DNA from: Bacillus xiapuensis
Lineage (GTDB): Bacteria > Bacillota > Bacilli > Bacillales > Domibacillaceae
DNA: 64,000 nt
Assembly (NCBI RefSeq): GCF_002797355.1
Contig: NZ_KZ454939.1
Location: 1,459,828 to 1,523,827, forward strand
Direction: 5' to 3'
Shown: piece by piece, positions 44,955 to 54,649 of the stretch
Position numbering within the stretch: position 1 is the stretch's first letter
Layout of the letters: the number at the start of each line of letters is the position of its first letter
Notes under the pieces: model-generated
Told to the model about the DNA's origin: nothing
The model's database searches: none
The model's input: only the letters and a program-made list of their open reading frames with translations
Position numbers and translations under genes: made by a program

Positions 44955-47411
44955 TTAGATAAAGAGATTGACGTTCGACTCTTCAGCCTTTCCAAGGTAG
45001 GAAGCCACACCGCCGATTTGAACACCTTCTATAAGTTCTTCTTTTCGAATGCCCATCACATCCATGCTCATCGCACAGGCTGTTATTTCCACCCCTAGCT
45101 CCATCGCTGCAGCCATCAATTTTTCCAAGCTGTCGACATTTTTCTTCTCCATTACGGAGCGGATCATTTTCGCTCCCATTCCGCCCATGTTCATATTGGA
45201 AATAGGCAGCTGTTTCGGTCCGCGCGGCATCATTTTGCCAAACATTTTCTCGATAAAATCCTTTCCTTCCACAGAAACAGCTTCTTCCCGACGCAGGATG
45301 TTCAATCCCCAGAAGGTAAAGAACATTGTGACTTTCTTGCCCATTGCCGCTGCCCCTGTCGCAATAATAAACGAGGCAATCGCTTTATCTAGATCCTGAT
45401 CGAATACAACGAGCGTTGCTCCTTGCGGTTCAGCTGCACTGGCAGGCTGCGTACTCATATTCAAATCTTGCGAGTGTCCTTTCTGAACATAGACAATCAT
45501 TGAAGCTTTCTCTGACGCATGCGCCAGAAATGTGTTTCCTGTTTTGCTGCACCATGCTTTGACGTCAGAAATAAATCCCGGATCCGTCACCGTCACTTCT
45601 AATATTTCTCCGGTGTTCATTAGATTCATAGTCCGATATACTTGACTGATCGGACCCGGGCATTGCAAACCCGTACAATTCAACTGTCTATCGGCTTTTA
45701 TGCCGCCCTCTGAAGGCTTAATTGACTGTGGCATGATCGTTTTTTCACCTGCTTTTTTCCTTTTTATTGGCCGCCGCTGCGCCTCTTTCTCCCTTTGCAG
45801 AGCCGCGTATGTTTTATAGCCGCCGCTGACGTTATACACTTCAAAGCCATTTTGCTGTAATAAAGCGGCAGCGAGGGCTCCGCGCTGGCCGACTTGACAT
45901 AATACGTACAGCGGCTGATCCTTAGGTAAGCCCTCTAATCGTCCTGTCAATTCCCCCAGTGGAATGCTGTGGCTTCCCTTCATATAGCCTATTTCACGCT
46001 CGAAAGCTTCCCGGACATCAATTACCATTTTTCCAGCGGCAGCTGCTTCTTCTGCTTCATAGACAGAAGCCGACAAGATCTCACCATCTGCAATATTGCC
46101 AGCCGCGTAGCCGAGTAAATTAACAGGGTCCTTCGGAGTGGAGAAGGCCGGCGAAGAGATAAGTTCAAGGTCTTGCAAATCATAAACCGTTAATCCACCA
46201 GCAATAGCAGCAGCCAGCACATCTATTCTTTTATCTGCGCCCTGTTTGCCAATGGCTTGTGCTCCGTATACTTCCCCAGTTTCAGGGTGAAAAGTCATCT
46301 TCAATGTGATCGGGCTGCTTCCCGGATAATAACTGGCATGAGTAGACGGATGAATGTGGACAGCTTCAAAAGGCAAGCCCAGCTTCTTCAAGGTTTTTTC
46401 ATTTTTTCCGGTAGCGGCGATCCCAAGATCAAACACGTGCGCAGCGGCTGTTCCCAGATGCGCTTTTACGCTCACTTTTTTGCCGCTGATGTGGTCAGCC
46501 GCCGCCCGTCCATGACGATTTGCTAATGAAGCTGTCTTCTCAATATCCCGTTCGGCCGCATCTCCAATCGCGTAAATCAGCGGATCGCTTGTTTGCAAAT
46601 GCTCATTCACCTGGACACCGCCAGCTTTCCCGATCATCAGACCCGCTTGCTTCGCCAACTTATTTTCAGCTAAAGCGCCGGAAGCGATTATGGTCAGGTC
46701 GCTTGTGAGCGTCTCCCCATTTTCAAGCATAATCTTTCTGCCCTTATCGCCAAAGGCTTTCAGCGCTTGCCCGACTATCAGCTCTATTTCTTGACCACGC
46801 AAATGCTGCTGAATAATGGCCGCCATCTCTTCATCAAGAGCTTTCACTACTTGTCTCCCTGATTCAATAATGGTTACTTGAATGCCTCGTTTTTTTAAGT
46901 TTTCCGCTATTTCAAGACCTGAAAGACTTCCTCCGATGACGACAGCTTCTTTCGGCGCCTTCTCATCGATCCATTTTTTGATTCGGTCTGCATCAGCTAT
47001 ATCTTTCAGCATGAAGATATTGGAAGCCTTTTGAGCGCCTTCGATATCAGGAAGGACAGGGGATGCTCCCGTGGCCAAAATGACATAATCATATGATTCG
47101 CTGTATTCTTCTCCTGTTTGAACATTCTTCACTTCTACCGTCCGATTTTGGCGATGGATGGCTGTCACTTCCTGAAACGTGCGAATATCCAAGCGGTATC
47201 GTTTTTGCAGACCTTCCGTACTTTGAACCAGCAAGTCCTCCTTTCGCTGCACGACTTCTCCAATATAATAGGGCAGGCCGCAGCTGGCATAAGCTACAAA
47301 CTCACCGCGCTCAAACAAAATAATTTCCGCTTTTTGATCCAGACGGCGTAAACGGGCAGCGGCGGTTGCTCCAGCCGCTGCACCACCGATGATGATCACT
47401 TTCTTTTTCAT
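44955..47411 (-). CDS. CoA-disulfide reductase-like fusion: pyridine nucleotide oxidoreductase + rhodanese + TusA + DsrE
   Basis: The 818-residue protein joins four sulfur-handling units. Residues 1-445 form an FAD/NAD(P)H oxidoreductase (VIIIGGAAAGATAAARLRR) with the single redox Cys44 in YASCGLPYY, as in CoA-disulfide reductases. Residues about 455-545 are a rhodanese with persulfide Cys505 (YVLCQVGQRG). Residues about 570-640 are a TusA domain (Cys579, Cys584 in CTGLQCPGP). The last 160 are a DsrE-like domain with Cys779. It likely reduces persulfides or relays sulfane sulfur in the cytoplasm. GGGGGGAGGAGGG precedes the ATG; two matching operators flank the promoter. Confidence 0.92.
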   Translation of the reverse strand: MKKKVIIIGGAAAGATAAARLRRLDQKAEIILFERGEFVAYASCGLPYYIGEVVQRKEDLLVQSTEGLQKRYRLDIRTFQEVTAIHRQNRTVEVKNVQTGEEYSESYDYVILATGASPVLPDIEGAQKASNIFMLKDIADADRIKKWIDEKAPKEAVVIGGSLSGLEIAENLKKRGIQVTIIESGRQVVKALDEEMAAIIQQHLRGQEIELIVGQALKAFGDKGRKIMLENGETLTSDLTIIASGALAENKLAKQAGLMIGKAGGVQVNEHLQTSDPLIYAIGDAAERDIEKTASLANRHGRAAADHISGKKVSVKAHLGTAAAHVFDLGIAATGKNEKTLKKLGLPFEAVHIHPSTHASYYPGSSPITLKMTFHPETGEVYGAQAIGKQGADKRIDVLAAAIAGGLTVYDLQDLELISSPAFSTPKDPVNLLGYAAGNIADGEILSASVYEAEEAAAAGKMVIDVREAFEREIGYMKGSHSIPLGELTGRLEGLPKDQPLYVLCQVGQRGALAAALLQQNGFEVYNVSGGYKTYAALQREKEAQRRPIKRKKAGEKTIMPQSIKPSEGGIKADRQLNCTGLQCPGPISQVYRTMNLMNTGEILEVTVTDPGFISDVKAWCSKTGNTFLAHASEKASMIVYVQKGHSQDLNMSTQPASAAEPQGATLVVFDQDLDKAIASFIIATGAAAMGKKVTMFFTFWGLNILRREEAVSVEGKDFIEKMFGKMMPRGPKQLPISNMNMGGMGAKMIRSVMEKKNVDSLEKLMAAAMELGVEITACAMSMDVMGIRKEELIEGVQIGGVASYLGKAEESNVNLFI

Positions 47412-47433
47412 TGATATCCCTCCTCCCCCCTTT

Positions 47434-47452
47434 TATACATGTAGGGGTATTT
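47434..47452 (-). promoter_or_regulatory. Operator copy 1 of the sulfur-fusion gene (leader side)
   Basis: On the minus strand this reads AAATACCCCTACATGTATA. It contains ATAC-N8-GTAT with a C4 run, a layout like CsoR/CstR-type operators. It lies about 50 bp downstream of the -10 box, between promoter and ribosome binding site. Confidence 0.6.
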
Positions 47453-47495
47453 AAAGATTTAAAAAAATAATTAGCAGTTTTGTAATCCTTTCTGT

Positions 47496-47524
47496 ATCTT
47501 AGCTGCATTTTCTCCTTTTGTCAA
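47496..47524 (-). promoter_or_regulatory. Promoter of the sulfur-fusion gene
   Basis: A near-perfect SigA promoter on the minus strand: TTGACA (47524-47519), 17-bp spacer, TAAGAT (47501-47496). Confidence 0.75.
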
Positions 47525-47541
47525 ATACCCCTATATGTATA
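47523..47541 (+). promoter_or_regulatory. Operator copy 2 of the sulfur-fusion gene (upstream side)
   Basis: AAATACCCCTATATGTATA on the plus strand differs from copy 1 (read on the minus strand) at one of 19 positions. It touches the -35 box. The two copies therefore face each other across the promoter, 70 bp apart. Confidence 0.6.
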
Positions 47542-47574
47542 TGGGAAGCGGCAGCCTTCACGCGAGGCAGAGAA

Positions 47575-47612
47575 CAAGGCTGCCCCAGTTTTTTATCTTA
47601 GGGGCAGCCTTG
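47575..47612. terminator. Terminator-like hairpin after the trp operon
   Basis: CAAGGCTGCCCC and GGGGCAGCCTTG form a 12-bp perfect stem with a T/A-rich loop, starting 5 bp beyond the trpA stop codon. Confidence 0.75.
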
Positions 47613-47616
47613 CGAC

Positions 47617-48399
47617 TTAATGGAGTTGGGCTGTATCAGGAATGAGCGATTGAATGCTTTCCTTCTGGCCTTTGTGAAACAGGTCTACAATTTTACTGCC
47701 GACAATCACCCCGTCACAGCTTTGGCTGAGCACTTCAGCCTGCTCCTTTGTTGATACGCCGAATCCAGCGAGCACCGGCACCGGACTTTTTTCCTTCATT
47801 TTTCTTAAGAAAGCAGGAACGTCATTGCTAAAGCCGTTTCTTGCTCCGGTTATTCCTTTCACCGTTACAGCGTAAATGAATCCTTTAGCCGCTTGCATTA
47901 TTTTCTCCATGCGCTCTTCTGTGCTCGTCAATGTGACAAGATGGATCAGAGCTAAATCATTCTTTTCCATTGGTGCGCTAATTTCCTCTTCTTCTTCAAT
48001 AGGCAGATCCGGAATAATCACCGCGGACACTCCGGCTTTTTGGCAGTCGCTTGCAAACTTCTCCAGACCGTATTGAAAAACCGGGTTATAATAAGTCATT
48101 AGTATAAGCGGCATGACAAGCTCAGCTTGCATTTTATTCAACTCATTTAACACCTGATGGAGCGTAACGCCATTGGCTAACGCTCTTTTTCCGGCTTCTT
48201 GGATCACCGGGCCATCGGCGACCGGATCAGAAAACGGAATTCCCACCTCCGCCATGGTCACGCCAATTTCCTGCAAATACAGCAGCTGCTCCTTCAGCGA
48301 TTCCATTCCGCCATCTCCAGCCATAATATAAGGAACGAAAGCTTTCTTGCCTGTTCTTTCTAATGTTTGAAACACCGTTTCTATTTTCTTTTTACTCAT
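47617..48399 (-). CDS. trpA: Tryptophan synthase alpha subunit
   Basis: The 260-residue TIM-barrel protein cleaves indole-glycerol phosphate. The catalytic Glu51 is in [14 protein letters not shown], and phosphate-binding FGVSTKEQ and GVIVGSKIV loops are present near the C-terminus. It is the last gene of trpEGDCFBA and overlaps trpB by 8 bp. Confidence 0.97.
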   Translation of the reverse strand: MSKKKIETVFQTLERTGKKAFVPYIMAGDGGMESLKEQLLYLQEIGVTMAEVGIPFSDPVADGPVIQEAGKRALANGVTLHQVLNELNKMQAELVMPLILMTYYNPVFQYGLEKFASDCQKAGVSAVIIPDLPIEEEEEISAPMEKNDLALIHLVTLTSTEERMEKIMQAAKGFIYAVTVKGITGARNGFSNDVPAFLRKMKEKSPVPVLAGFGVSTKEQAEVLSQSCDGVIVGSKIVDLFHKGQKESIQSLIPDTAQLH

Positions 48400-49597
48400 G
48401 TCTATCCCCTCCTAACCTTGCTTGAACCGCTGCCACATCCTTATCTCCTCTTCCTGACAAGCAAACAGCAATGGATTGCTCCGCTGTCATTGATTCAGCC
48501 AGCTTGATGGCAAAAGCGATGGCATGTGCACTTTCTAGCGCGGGAATAATTCCTTCTGTTTGCGCCAGCATTTGGAAGCTTGCCAGCGCTTCCGCATCGG
48601 TTACGGAGGAATATTCAACTCTGCCGATATCTTTTAGCAAACTATGTTCAGGGCCGACTCCGGGATAATCGAGACCTGCGGAAATGGAATGTGCTTCTTG
48701 AATTTGGCCGGCTTCATCTTGCAGCAAGTACATCTTGCTGCCATGCAGCACTCCTGCTTTACCTTTTGTCAGCGATGCAGCGTGATAGCCGCTGTTTAAC
48801 CCGCTGCCCGCGGCTTCCACTCCATACATCCTGACACCTTCTTCATTCACAAATGGATAGAACATTCCCATCGCATTGCTGCCGCCGCCGATACAGGCCA
48901 CCACCGCATCCGGAAGCTTCCCCTCTTTTTGGAGCATTTGCGCTTTTGTTTCCATACCGATGACGCTTTGAAAATCACGGACCATTTTTGGAAAAGGATG
49001 AGGCCCAAGCACCGAGCCAATAATATAATGAGTATCTTCTACATTCGTCACCCAGTACCGAAGCGCTTCATTGACTGCGTCCTTCAGCGTGGCGCTTCCT
49101 TGCTTTACTCCGATCACTTTCGCACCCAGCAGCTCCATTCGGAACACATTTAATTTTTGGCGGCGAATGTCCTCTTCTCCCATAAATATGACACATTCTA
49201 AGTTTAACAGCGCACACACGGTTGCAGTTGCCACTCCATGCTGTCCCGCCCCTGTTTCAGCCACTACCTTTTTCTTCCCCATACGAAGTGCTAGCAGGCC
49301 TTGGCCGATCGTATTATTAATCTTATGAGCACCTGTGTGATTCAGATCTTCCCGTTTTAAATAGATCTTGGCACCGCCAGCCTTCTTCGTTAAGTTTTCG
49401 GCATAATAAAGCGGATTCTCCCGTCCGATGTAATCCTTCAAGTAATCATTCAGCCGCTGAACAAAATGTTCATCTTTCATCGCTTCCTCATAGGCGGCTT
49501 CCAATTCAAGTACAGCCGGCATTAGTATTTCCGGAACATAGCGGCCGCCAAACTCTCCGAAATGGCCGCGTCCATCTGGTTGGTTGTATCTTTTCAT
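48392..49597 (-). CDS. trpB: Tryptophan synthase beta subunit
   Basis: The protein is 401 residues from the chosen ATG at 49597. This start shares one base with the trpF stop codon (TGATG) and has GGAG ten bases upstream; a start at 49606 would put the ATG against the ribosome binding site. The PLP lysine lies in [11 protein letters not shown], and the phosphate loop [10 protein letters not shown] is present. It joins indole with serine in a complex with TrpA. Confidence 0.96.
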   Translation of the reverse strand: MKRYNQPDGRGHFGEFGGRYVPEILMPAVLELEAAYEEAMKDEHFVQRLNDYLKDYIGRENPLYYAENLTKKAGGAKIYLKREDLNHTGAHKINNTIGQGLLALRMGKKKVVAETGAGQHGVATATVCALLNLECVIFMGEEDIRRQKLNVFRMELLGAKVIGVKQGSATLKDAVNEALRYWVTNVEDTHYIIGSVLGPHPFPKMVRDFQSVIGMETKAQMLQKEGKLPDAVVACIGGGSNAMGMFYPFVNEEGVRMYGVEAAGSGLNSGYHAASLTKGKAGVLHGSKMYLLQDEAGQIQEAHSISAGLDYPGVGPEHSLLKDIGRVEYSSVTDAEALASFQMLAQTEGIIPALESAHAIAFAIKLAESMTAEQSIAVCLSGRGDKDVAAVQARLGGDRHE

Positions 49598-50208
49598 CAC
49601 TTGCATGCTCCTTTCGCTTTTTCGATAAATGCTTTCATCTTCTTAACATCCTTAGCCCCGTCCGACTCTACCCCGCTTGAGACATCTACGCCATAGGGCC
49701 AGACTTGTTGAATCGCTGCTTCAATATTGTCACTGTTTAAACCGCCAGCCAAAATTAGCCGCGAATGATCCAGCCATTGTCCTTCCAGAGAAGACCAGTC
49801 AAAAGGCGTGCCATTCCCCCCTCTGTAGGGGCCCTTTGGACTGTCCAGCAGGATGAAGTCCGCCGGGTAGTCAAACATCGCTGACAGCGGCACTTCGCAA
49901 TCGTATCGAAAGGCTTTTATGACAGGCAGATGCAATTTGCGGGCGTATTCTTCAGGCTCATCGCCATGAAGCTGAATGATATCAAGACTCGCCTGTTCGG
50001 CTATTTCCTGTACCGCTTTTAACGGTTCATTAACAAACACACCGACTTTCAATGGCCCCTGTTTTAACTGTTCGCTGATCCGTTCTGCTTGTTCGGCTGT
50101 GATTTGCCGTTTGCTATTGGCAAAAACAAATCCTACCGCATCAGCTCCGAGCTTTTTCGCTTGCAAAGCTGCCTCGGAATTTTGAATACCGCAAATCTTT
50201 ACTTTCAT
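49597..50208 (-). CDS. trpF: Phosphoribosylanthranilate isomerase
   Basis: The 203-residue TIM-barrel enzyme begins [14 protein letters not shown] with the catalytic Cys in KICG. It has VGVFVNE, IQLHGDE and the C-terminal VDVSSGVES phosphate loop. It performs the Amadori rearrangement in tryptophan synthesis. It sits 10 bp after trpC and overlaps trpB by one base. Confidence 0.96.
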   Translation of the reverse strand: MKVKICGIQNSEAALQAKKLGADAVGFVFANSKRQITAEQAERISEQLKQGPLKVGVFVNEPLKAVQEIAEQASLDIIQLHGDEPEEYARKLHLPVIKAFRYDCEVPLSAMFDYPADFILLDSPKGPYRGGNGTPFDWSSLEGQWLDHSRLILAGGLNSDNIEAAIQQVWPYGVDVSSGVESDGAKDVKKMKAFIEKAKGACK

Positions 50209-50218
50209 TTACTTCCCC

Positions 50219-50998
50219 TCACAAATCTATTTTTAATTGACTGAAGGTTTCAGAGAGATTTCTGCTTGTCATTAGCGTCTCCCCCACAAGGACTGCTTTA
50301 GCTCCCGCCTCGCTGACACGCTTTACATCCGCTCTCGTGCGTATACCGCTCTCCGCAACAAACACGATATCCGACCGCCCGTAAGCTTTCAGCAAGCGCT
50401 CTGTAACGGCCAGGTCCACTTGAAATGTTTTTAAATTGCGATTATTAATGCCAATAATCTTCGCTTCAAGCGCAAGAGCTTGCTCCATTTCCTTCTCATC
50501 ATGGACCTCAAGAAGAACATCAAGCTCCTGCTCTTGCGCATACGCATACAGTCTCCGTAAAGCATCCGGGTCTAGAGCGGATGCAATAAGTAATATCACA
50601 TCTGCCCCCGCTGCTTTGGCCCGATCTATTTGAATAGGATCCATAATAAAGTCCTTGCACAGGATCGGAAGCTTTACCTCCTGACGAACCGCTTCTAAAT
50701 CCTTCATAGATCCTTGAAAAAACGGTTGATCTGTTAATACGGAAATAGCATTCGCACCGTTTTCTTCATACAACCGGCCCTGCTCTTTCGGATTGACATG
50801 TAAGTGAATAGCTCCTTTTGAGGGAGACGCCCGTTTGATTTCAGAAATGATATTCATCGTTTTTGATTTCCTAAATCTTTCATAAAGCGATGGGTGTGTT
50901 TTTCGGTTCACCCTTATTCCAAATGGAAAATCCCTCTTCAGCTGTTCAACTTCTTCCTCTTTTTTTCTTAATATTCTGTCTAATACAGTGACAGTCAT
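50219..50998 (-). CDS. trpC: Indole-3-glycerol phosphate synthase
   Basis: The 259-residue enzyme has the diagnostic IISEIKRASPSKG segment (about 50-62), LCKDFIMDPIQI and FVAESGIRTRADV. It closes the indole ring from CdRP. It overlaps trpGD by 4 bp (ATGA) and is separate from trpF, unlike the fused enterobacterial form. Confidence 0.96.
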   Translation of the reverse strand: MTVTVLDRILRKKEEEVEQLKRDFPFGIRVNRKTHPSLYERFRKSKTMNIISEIKRASPSKGAIHLHVNPKEQGRLYEENGANAISVLTDQPFFQGSMKDLEAVRQEVKLPILCKDFIMDPIQIDRAKAAGADVILLIASALDPDALRRLYAYAQEQELDVLLEVHDEKEMEQALALEAKIIGINNRNLKTFQVDLAVTERLLKAYGRSDIVFVAESGIRTRADVKRVSEAGAKAVLVGETLMTSRNLSETFSQLKIDL

Positions 50999-52608
50999 AC
51001 TAGCACCTTCCTTTTTTGCCGCCGTTTAGAATAATCTATTAAATAGTGCAGCTTCGATAGAGCCGCTCCAGAATCAATGCTTTCTCGAGCCATTTCCACC
51101 CCTTGCTGAATGGTACTTGCCTTTTTGCAGGCAAATAAGCCGATGCCCGCATTCAGCAGCACTGTATCACGGCAAGCCCCCTTTTCTCCTTCAAGAATCC
51201 TTCTTAAAATTTCGGCATTTTCCTTGGCCTCTCCGCCGCGAATCGCTTCTAAATCGCAATAAGGTAGATTGACATCTTCAGGAGTGATAATCAGCTTTTT
51301 TGTCTCTCCTCCCTCTAATAAAATGAGATGGTTTTCCCCGGAAAGCGATGCTTCATCCATATATCCGGCTCCATTCATCACGACCGCTCTTTTTCTTCCA
51401 AGGCGCCCAAGCACTTTCGCCATCACTTCCAGCATATCGCGGCGATAGATGCCAACAAGCTGCGTATCTAATTCGATTGGATTTGTTAATGGACCAATTA
51501 AATTAAATATCGTCGGTATTTTCAAATCACGGCGCACCTTCATCACACGCTTTAATTTTGGGTGAACATGGGGAGCAAACAGAAAAGCCATTCCGTTCTC
51601 CTCGAGCAATTCATCGATTTCCCCGTCCATATAATCCAGAGAAATGCCTAAATGTTCAAGCACATCCGCACTTCCCGTCTTACTGGAGACACTTCTATTG
51701 CCATGTTTGGCTATTTTCACTCCTGCACCGGCAAGAACGAAGGCGGACGTTGTGCTGATATTAAAGCTTTGTGAGCCGTCTCCTCCTGTACCGCAATTAT
51801 CCATTACGTGATTCAGCTTTTTGTTTGTGCCCAGTGCATTTTTCCTAAGTACTTTCACTAATGAAGTGATTTCATCGACCGTTTCTCCTTTTGTTTTCAG
51901 CGCGACCAGAAAAGCTGCGATTTCTCCTTCTGTAGCATTCCCCCGCAAAATCTCTTCCATCGCCTCCGCCATTTCTGTTTCTTGCAGCGCTTCACGGTTC
52001 GACAACTTCAGCAGGAAGGATTTCATCTGTCTCTCCTTGCGATATTGCTGGAAAAACGCTTGAATCATTTCTCCTCCCTCTTTCGTTCCGATCGATTCGG
52101 GATGAAATTGCAGTCCAAACACCGGATATTCTTTATGGCGAATAGCCATGATTTCTTCATCATCTGCCGCATAAGCCAGCACTTCCAGCTTTTGCGGCAG
52201 CTTTTCTTTCTCAACTGCGAGAGAATGATACCGCATAGCGGTGACGGACGAACGAAGGGAAGCAAATAGAGACGTACCGCTGTGCTTGATTAATGAAACT
52301 TTCCCATGTTTAATCGTCTTTGCTTGAACAACCTTGGCTCCAAATGCGGACGCGATGACTTGATGCCCTAAACAAATGCCGAGGATTGGCAACCGATGAT
52401 AAAAGCTGCGCACAACTTCCATACAAATGCCCGCTTCTTCAGGTCTTCCCGGACCTGGAGATAGAACGATCGCTTCCGGTTCCATCGCTTCGATTTCTTC
52501 TATCGTACATTCATCATTGCGAATAACGCGCACATTTTTCCCAAGGCTTCCGATTTGCTGATATAAGTTATAAGTAAACGAATCATAATTATCAATGAGC
52601 AGAATCAT
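50995..52608 (-). CDS. trpGD: Fused anthranilate synthase glutaminase (TrpG) and anthranilate phosphoribosyltransferase (TrpD)
   Basis: This 537-residue protein is a fusion. Residues 1-190 are a class I glutamine amidotransferase with Cys79 in LGICLGHQ, His169 and Glu171 in QFHPES. From about residue 195 (MKSFLLKLSNREAL) comes the phosphoribosyltransferase with DNCGTGGDGSQSFNIST and KHGNRSVSSKTGSADVLE. The glutaminase supplies ammonia to TrpE, and the second half makes phosphoribosylanthranilate. B. subtilis has no trpG in the trp operon and other bacilli have separate genes, so the fusion is unusual for the group. The start overlaps trpE by one base (TAATG). Confidence 0.96.
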   Translation of the reverse strand: MILLIDNYDSFTYNLYQQIGSLGKNVRVIRNDECTIEEIEAMEPEAIVLSPGPGRPEEAGICMEVVRSFYHRLPILGICLGHQVIASAFGAKVVQAKTIKHGKVSLIKHSGTSLFASLRSSVTAMRYHSLAVEKEKLPQKLEVLAYAADDEEIMAIRHKEYPVFGLQFHPESIGTKEGGEMIQAFFQQYRKERQMKSFLLKLSNREALQETEMAEAMEEILRGNATEGEIAAFLVALKTKGETVDEITSLVKVLRKNALGTNKKLNHVMDNCGTGGDGSQSFNISTTSAFVLAGAGVKIAKHGNRSVSSKTGSADVLEHLGISLDYMDGEIDELLEENGMAFLFAPHVHPKLKRVMKVRRDLKIPTIFNLIGPLTNPIELDTQLVGIYRRDMLEVMAKVLGRLGRKRAVVMNGAGYMDEASLSGENHLILLEGGETKKLIITPEDVNLPYCDLEAIRGGEAKENAEILRRILEGEKGACRDTVLLNAGIGLFACKKASTIQQGVEMARESIDSGAALSKLHYLIDYSKRRQKRKVLV

Positions 52609-54011
52609 TATTTAACCTCCAATAGCGCTTTGGCTTTATTGATCGTTTCTTCATATTCTTTTTTTGGAATTGAATCATAGACGATCCCAGCACCTGCTTG
52701 AACATAAGCTTTAGCATCTTTTATGATCATCGTTCGGATCGCCAGCGCAAAATCCAAATCTCCGTTTGAAGAAATATATCCGACGGCACCAGCGTAAAGA
52801 CCCCGCTTAACCGGCTCTAGCTCATTTATAATTTGCATCGCCCGGATTTTGGGCGCGCCTGACACTGTACCGGCCGGCAAGGCGGCCGCTAATGCCTCAA
52901 CAGGATGCGTATCTGCTTTCAATGTGCCGCTTACTTCCGAAACAAGATGCATCACATATTTATATTTTTCAATCTTCTGAAATTTGGTCAGCTTGATGCT
53001 CCCGAGCTTGCAGACCTTTCCCAGATCATTGCGGCTCAAATCCACCAGCATGCGATGTTCCGCTATTTCTTTTTGATCGTTTAAAAGCTCTTCTTCCAGC
53101 AAACGATCTTCCTGCTCATCCTTCCCTCTTGGCCGCGTGCCGGCAATCGGATTTGCCATTACCTGATTGCCTCTTACGCGGAGCAGGCTTTCAGGAGAAG
53201 CTCCAAGAACGGTGTATTCATGAAAATCTAGAAAAAACATATACGGCGAGGGGTTCGATGTCCGCAGCCTGCGATACAGTGAGAAGGGATCACCGCTGAA
53301 TACTGCTGTTAAACGCTGAGACAGAACGACCTGGAAAACATCTCCCCGAATGATATGACTCTTAGCTTCCTCTACCATCCGGTTAAAGAACGTTTTGCTT
53401 AAATTCCCTTTAAAATGAAGCGGTTCAAACGAATCGGCCGCACATCCAGCGCTTGGTTTTTCGATGCATTTTTCATATTCAGCTATCGCTTCTTCCATGT
53501 CCTTCTCAGTCCGTTCACCGAATAAATCCACCGCTGCGATTATGATTTTCTGCAATAAATGATCGTATACGATAAAAGTATCGTAAATCATGAAATGAAT
53601 ATCCGGCATTTGCAGTTCATCCTCCAGCATTTCGCCGATCACCTCATCAAGAAACATCACATCATAGCCAATATATCCAACTGCCCCTCCGAAAAAAGGA
53701 AATGGGGAATCAGCCAGCTTCTTCTTTGAGAAAAAATATTTTAATTCCTTTAAGCCATGGCCCTTTCGCTTGTAAACCGTCTCTTTTTGATCATTGACAA
53801 GCTCAACTTGTGAGCCTGTCGCCTTATACTCTTGAATCGGATTCATGCCGATAAAGGAATACCGCCCGCTTTGTTTATGTTTATAGGAGCTTTCAAACAA
53901 GAACTTCCTGTCTCCATCCAGTTGATGATAGAGCATAATCGGTGTCAGCATATCCCCTTCTAATTCTTTTAACTTGTACGGCAATGTTTCTTTTGCTTGC
54001 ACAGCCCTCAC
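52608..54011 (-). CDS. trpE: Anthranilate synthase component I
   Basis: The 467-residue chorismate-utilising enzyme has the feedback-site-like N-terminal LLESSYKHKQSGRYSFIG-type region (here FLFESSYKHKQSGRYSFIG) and the catalytic blocks NPSPYMFFL, IAGTRPRG and VDLSRNDLGKV. Its C-terminal GTVSGAPKIRAMQII is also conserved. It is the first gene of the operon. Two tandem tryptophan T-boxes precede it, so it is controlled by uncharged tRNA-Trp, with no visible TRAP-binding (G/U)AG repeat leader. Confidence 0.96.
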   Translation of the reverse strand: MRAVQAKETLPYKLKELEGDMLTPIMLYHQLDGDRKFLFESSYKHKQSGRYSFIGMNPIQEYKATGSQVELVNDQKETVYKRKGHGLKELKYFFSKKKLADSPFPFFGGAVGYIGYDVMFLDEVIGEMLEDELQMPDIHFMIYDTFIVYDHLLQKIIIAAVDLFGERTEKDMEEAIAEYEKCIEKPSAGCAADSFEPLHFKGNLSKTFFNRMVEEAKSHIIRGDVFQVVLSQRLTAVFSGDPFSLYRRLRTSNPSPYMFFLDFHEYTVLGASPESLLRVRGNQVMANPIAGTRPRGKDEQEDRLLEEELLNDQKEIAEHRMLVDLSRNDLGKVCKLGSIKLTKFQKIEKYKYVMHLVSEVSGTLKADTHPVEALAAALPAGTVSGAPKIRAMQIINELEPVKRGLYAGAVGYISSNGDLDFALAIRTMIIKDAKAYVQAGAGIVYDSIPKKEYEETINKAKALLEVK

Positions 54012-54029
54012 CTCATTTGTCGTTTTTTT

Positions 54030-54300
54030 AAATAAAAAAATCCTCCATAGCCATTTGCATATTGGCTATGGAGGACGGTTATACCGCGGTGCCACCTCGC
54101 ATTGAAGCTTTGTTTCCAAGCTTCCGCTTTTCAAGTACAGAATGATCCGATACTGATCCCGATAACGGGGGATACCGGGCTGCCATACTGACATTTCCTG
54201 CAGCCTCTCACAAGTCCATTCACCTTATTTCCATGTACCGGGCTCTCACCTTTCCCAGCTCTCTGTCACATTTCCAATAAAGCTACTCCTCTTGTTCATC
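54030..54300 (-). promoter_or_regulatory. Tryptophan T-box riboswitch 1 (proximal to trpE)
   Basis: The minus-strand leader shows all T-box parts: GAGGAGTAGC at the base of stem I (about 54291-54282) and a specifier loop GAATGGAC with the Trp codon TGG at 54218-54216. The T-box GGTGGCACCGCGGTATAA (54096-54079) and a terminator hairpin TCCTCCATAGCCA/TGGCTATGGAGGA (54041-54075) with a T run follow. Uncharged tRNA-Trp would favour the antiterminator and allow trp transcription. Confidence 0.93.
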
Positions 54301-54329
54301 GATTTATCCTTCTTTATTATGGAAAAGAC

Positions 54330-54590
54330 GACAAAAAGCCCCCATCGCAAAGGACGGGAGCCGTGGTGCCACCTTTATTGATTGCTTTAACAATCCACTC
54401 TATCTGCATCGAAGCATTGCGCTTTCAATACATGTCTTTTGTAACGATAAGACGTTCGCCAGAGCCTACTGCAAAGAAATGGTTCGGTCTGGAGGCTCAG
54501 AAGTCCATTCGCTTATACGTCCGCACTGGTTTTCACCGGCCACCAGCTCTCTGAAGCATTCATACAAGCTACTCCTCTTCGTCAACACCT
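54330..54590 (-). promoter_or_regulatory. Tryptophan T-box riboswitch 2 (distal, first transcribed)
   Basis: A second complete T-box lies upstream: GAGGAGTAGC (about 54578-54569), specifier GAATGGAC with TGG at 54507-54505, and T-box GGTGGCACCACGG. Its terminator, GGCTCCCGTC paired with GATGGGGGCT through three G-U pairs, is followed by TTTTTG (54337-54362). In series, the two switches give a steeper and tighter response. Confidence 0.92.
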
Positions 54591-54619
54591 AACATATGTT
54601 CATCTTTTAATTGTAAATA

Positions 54620-54649
54620 ATCATACTTCAATCGAGTAAAGTTTGTCAA
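54620..54649 (-). promoter_or_regulatory. trp operon promoter
   Basis: TTGACA (54649-54644) and TATGAT (54625-54620) on the minus strand are 18 bp apart, about 30 bp upstream of the first T-box. Confidence 0.75.
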
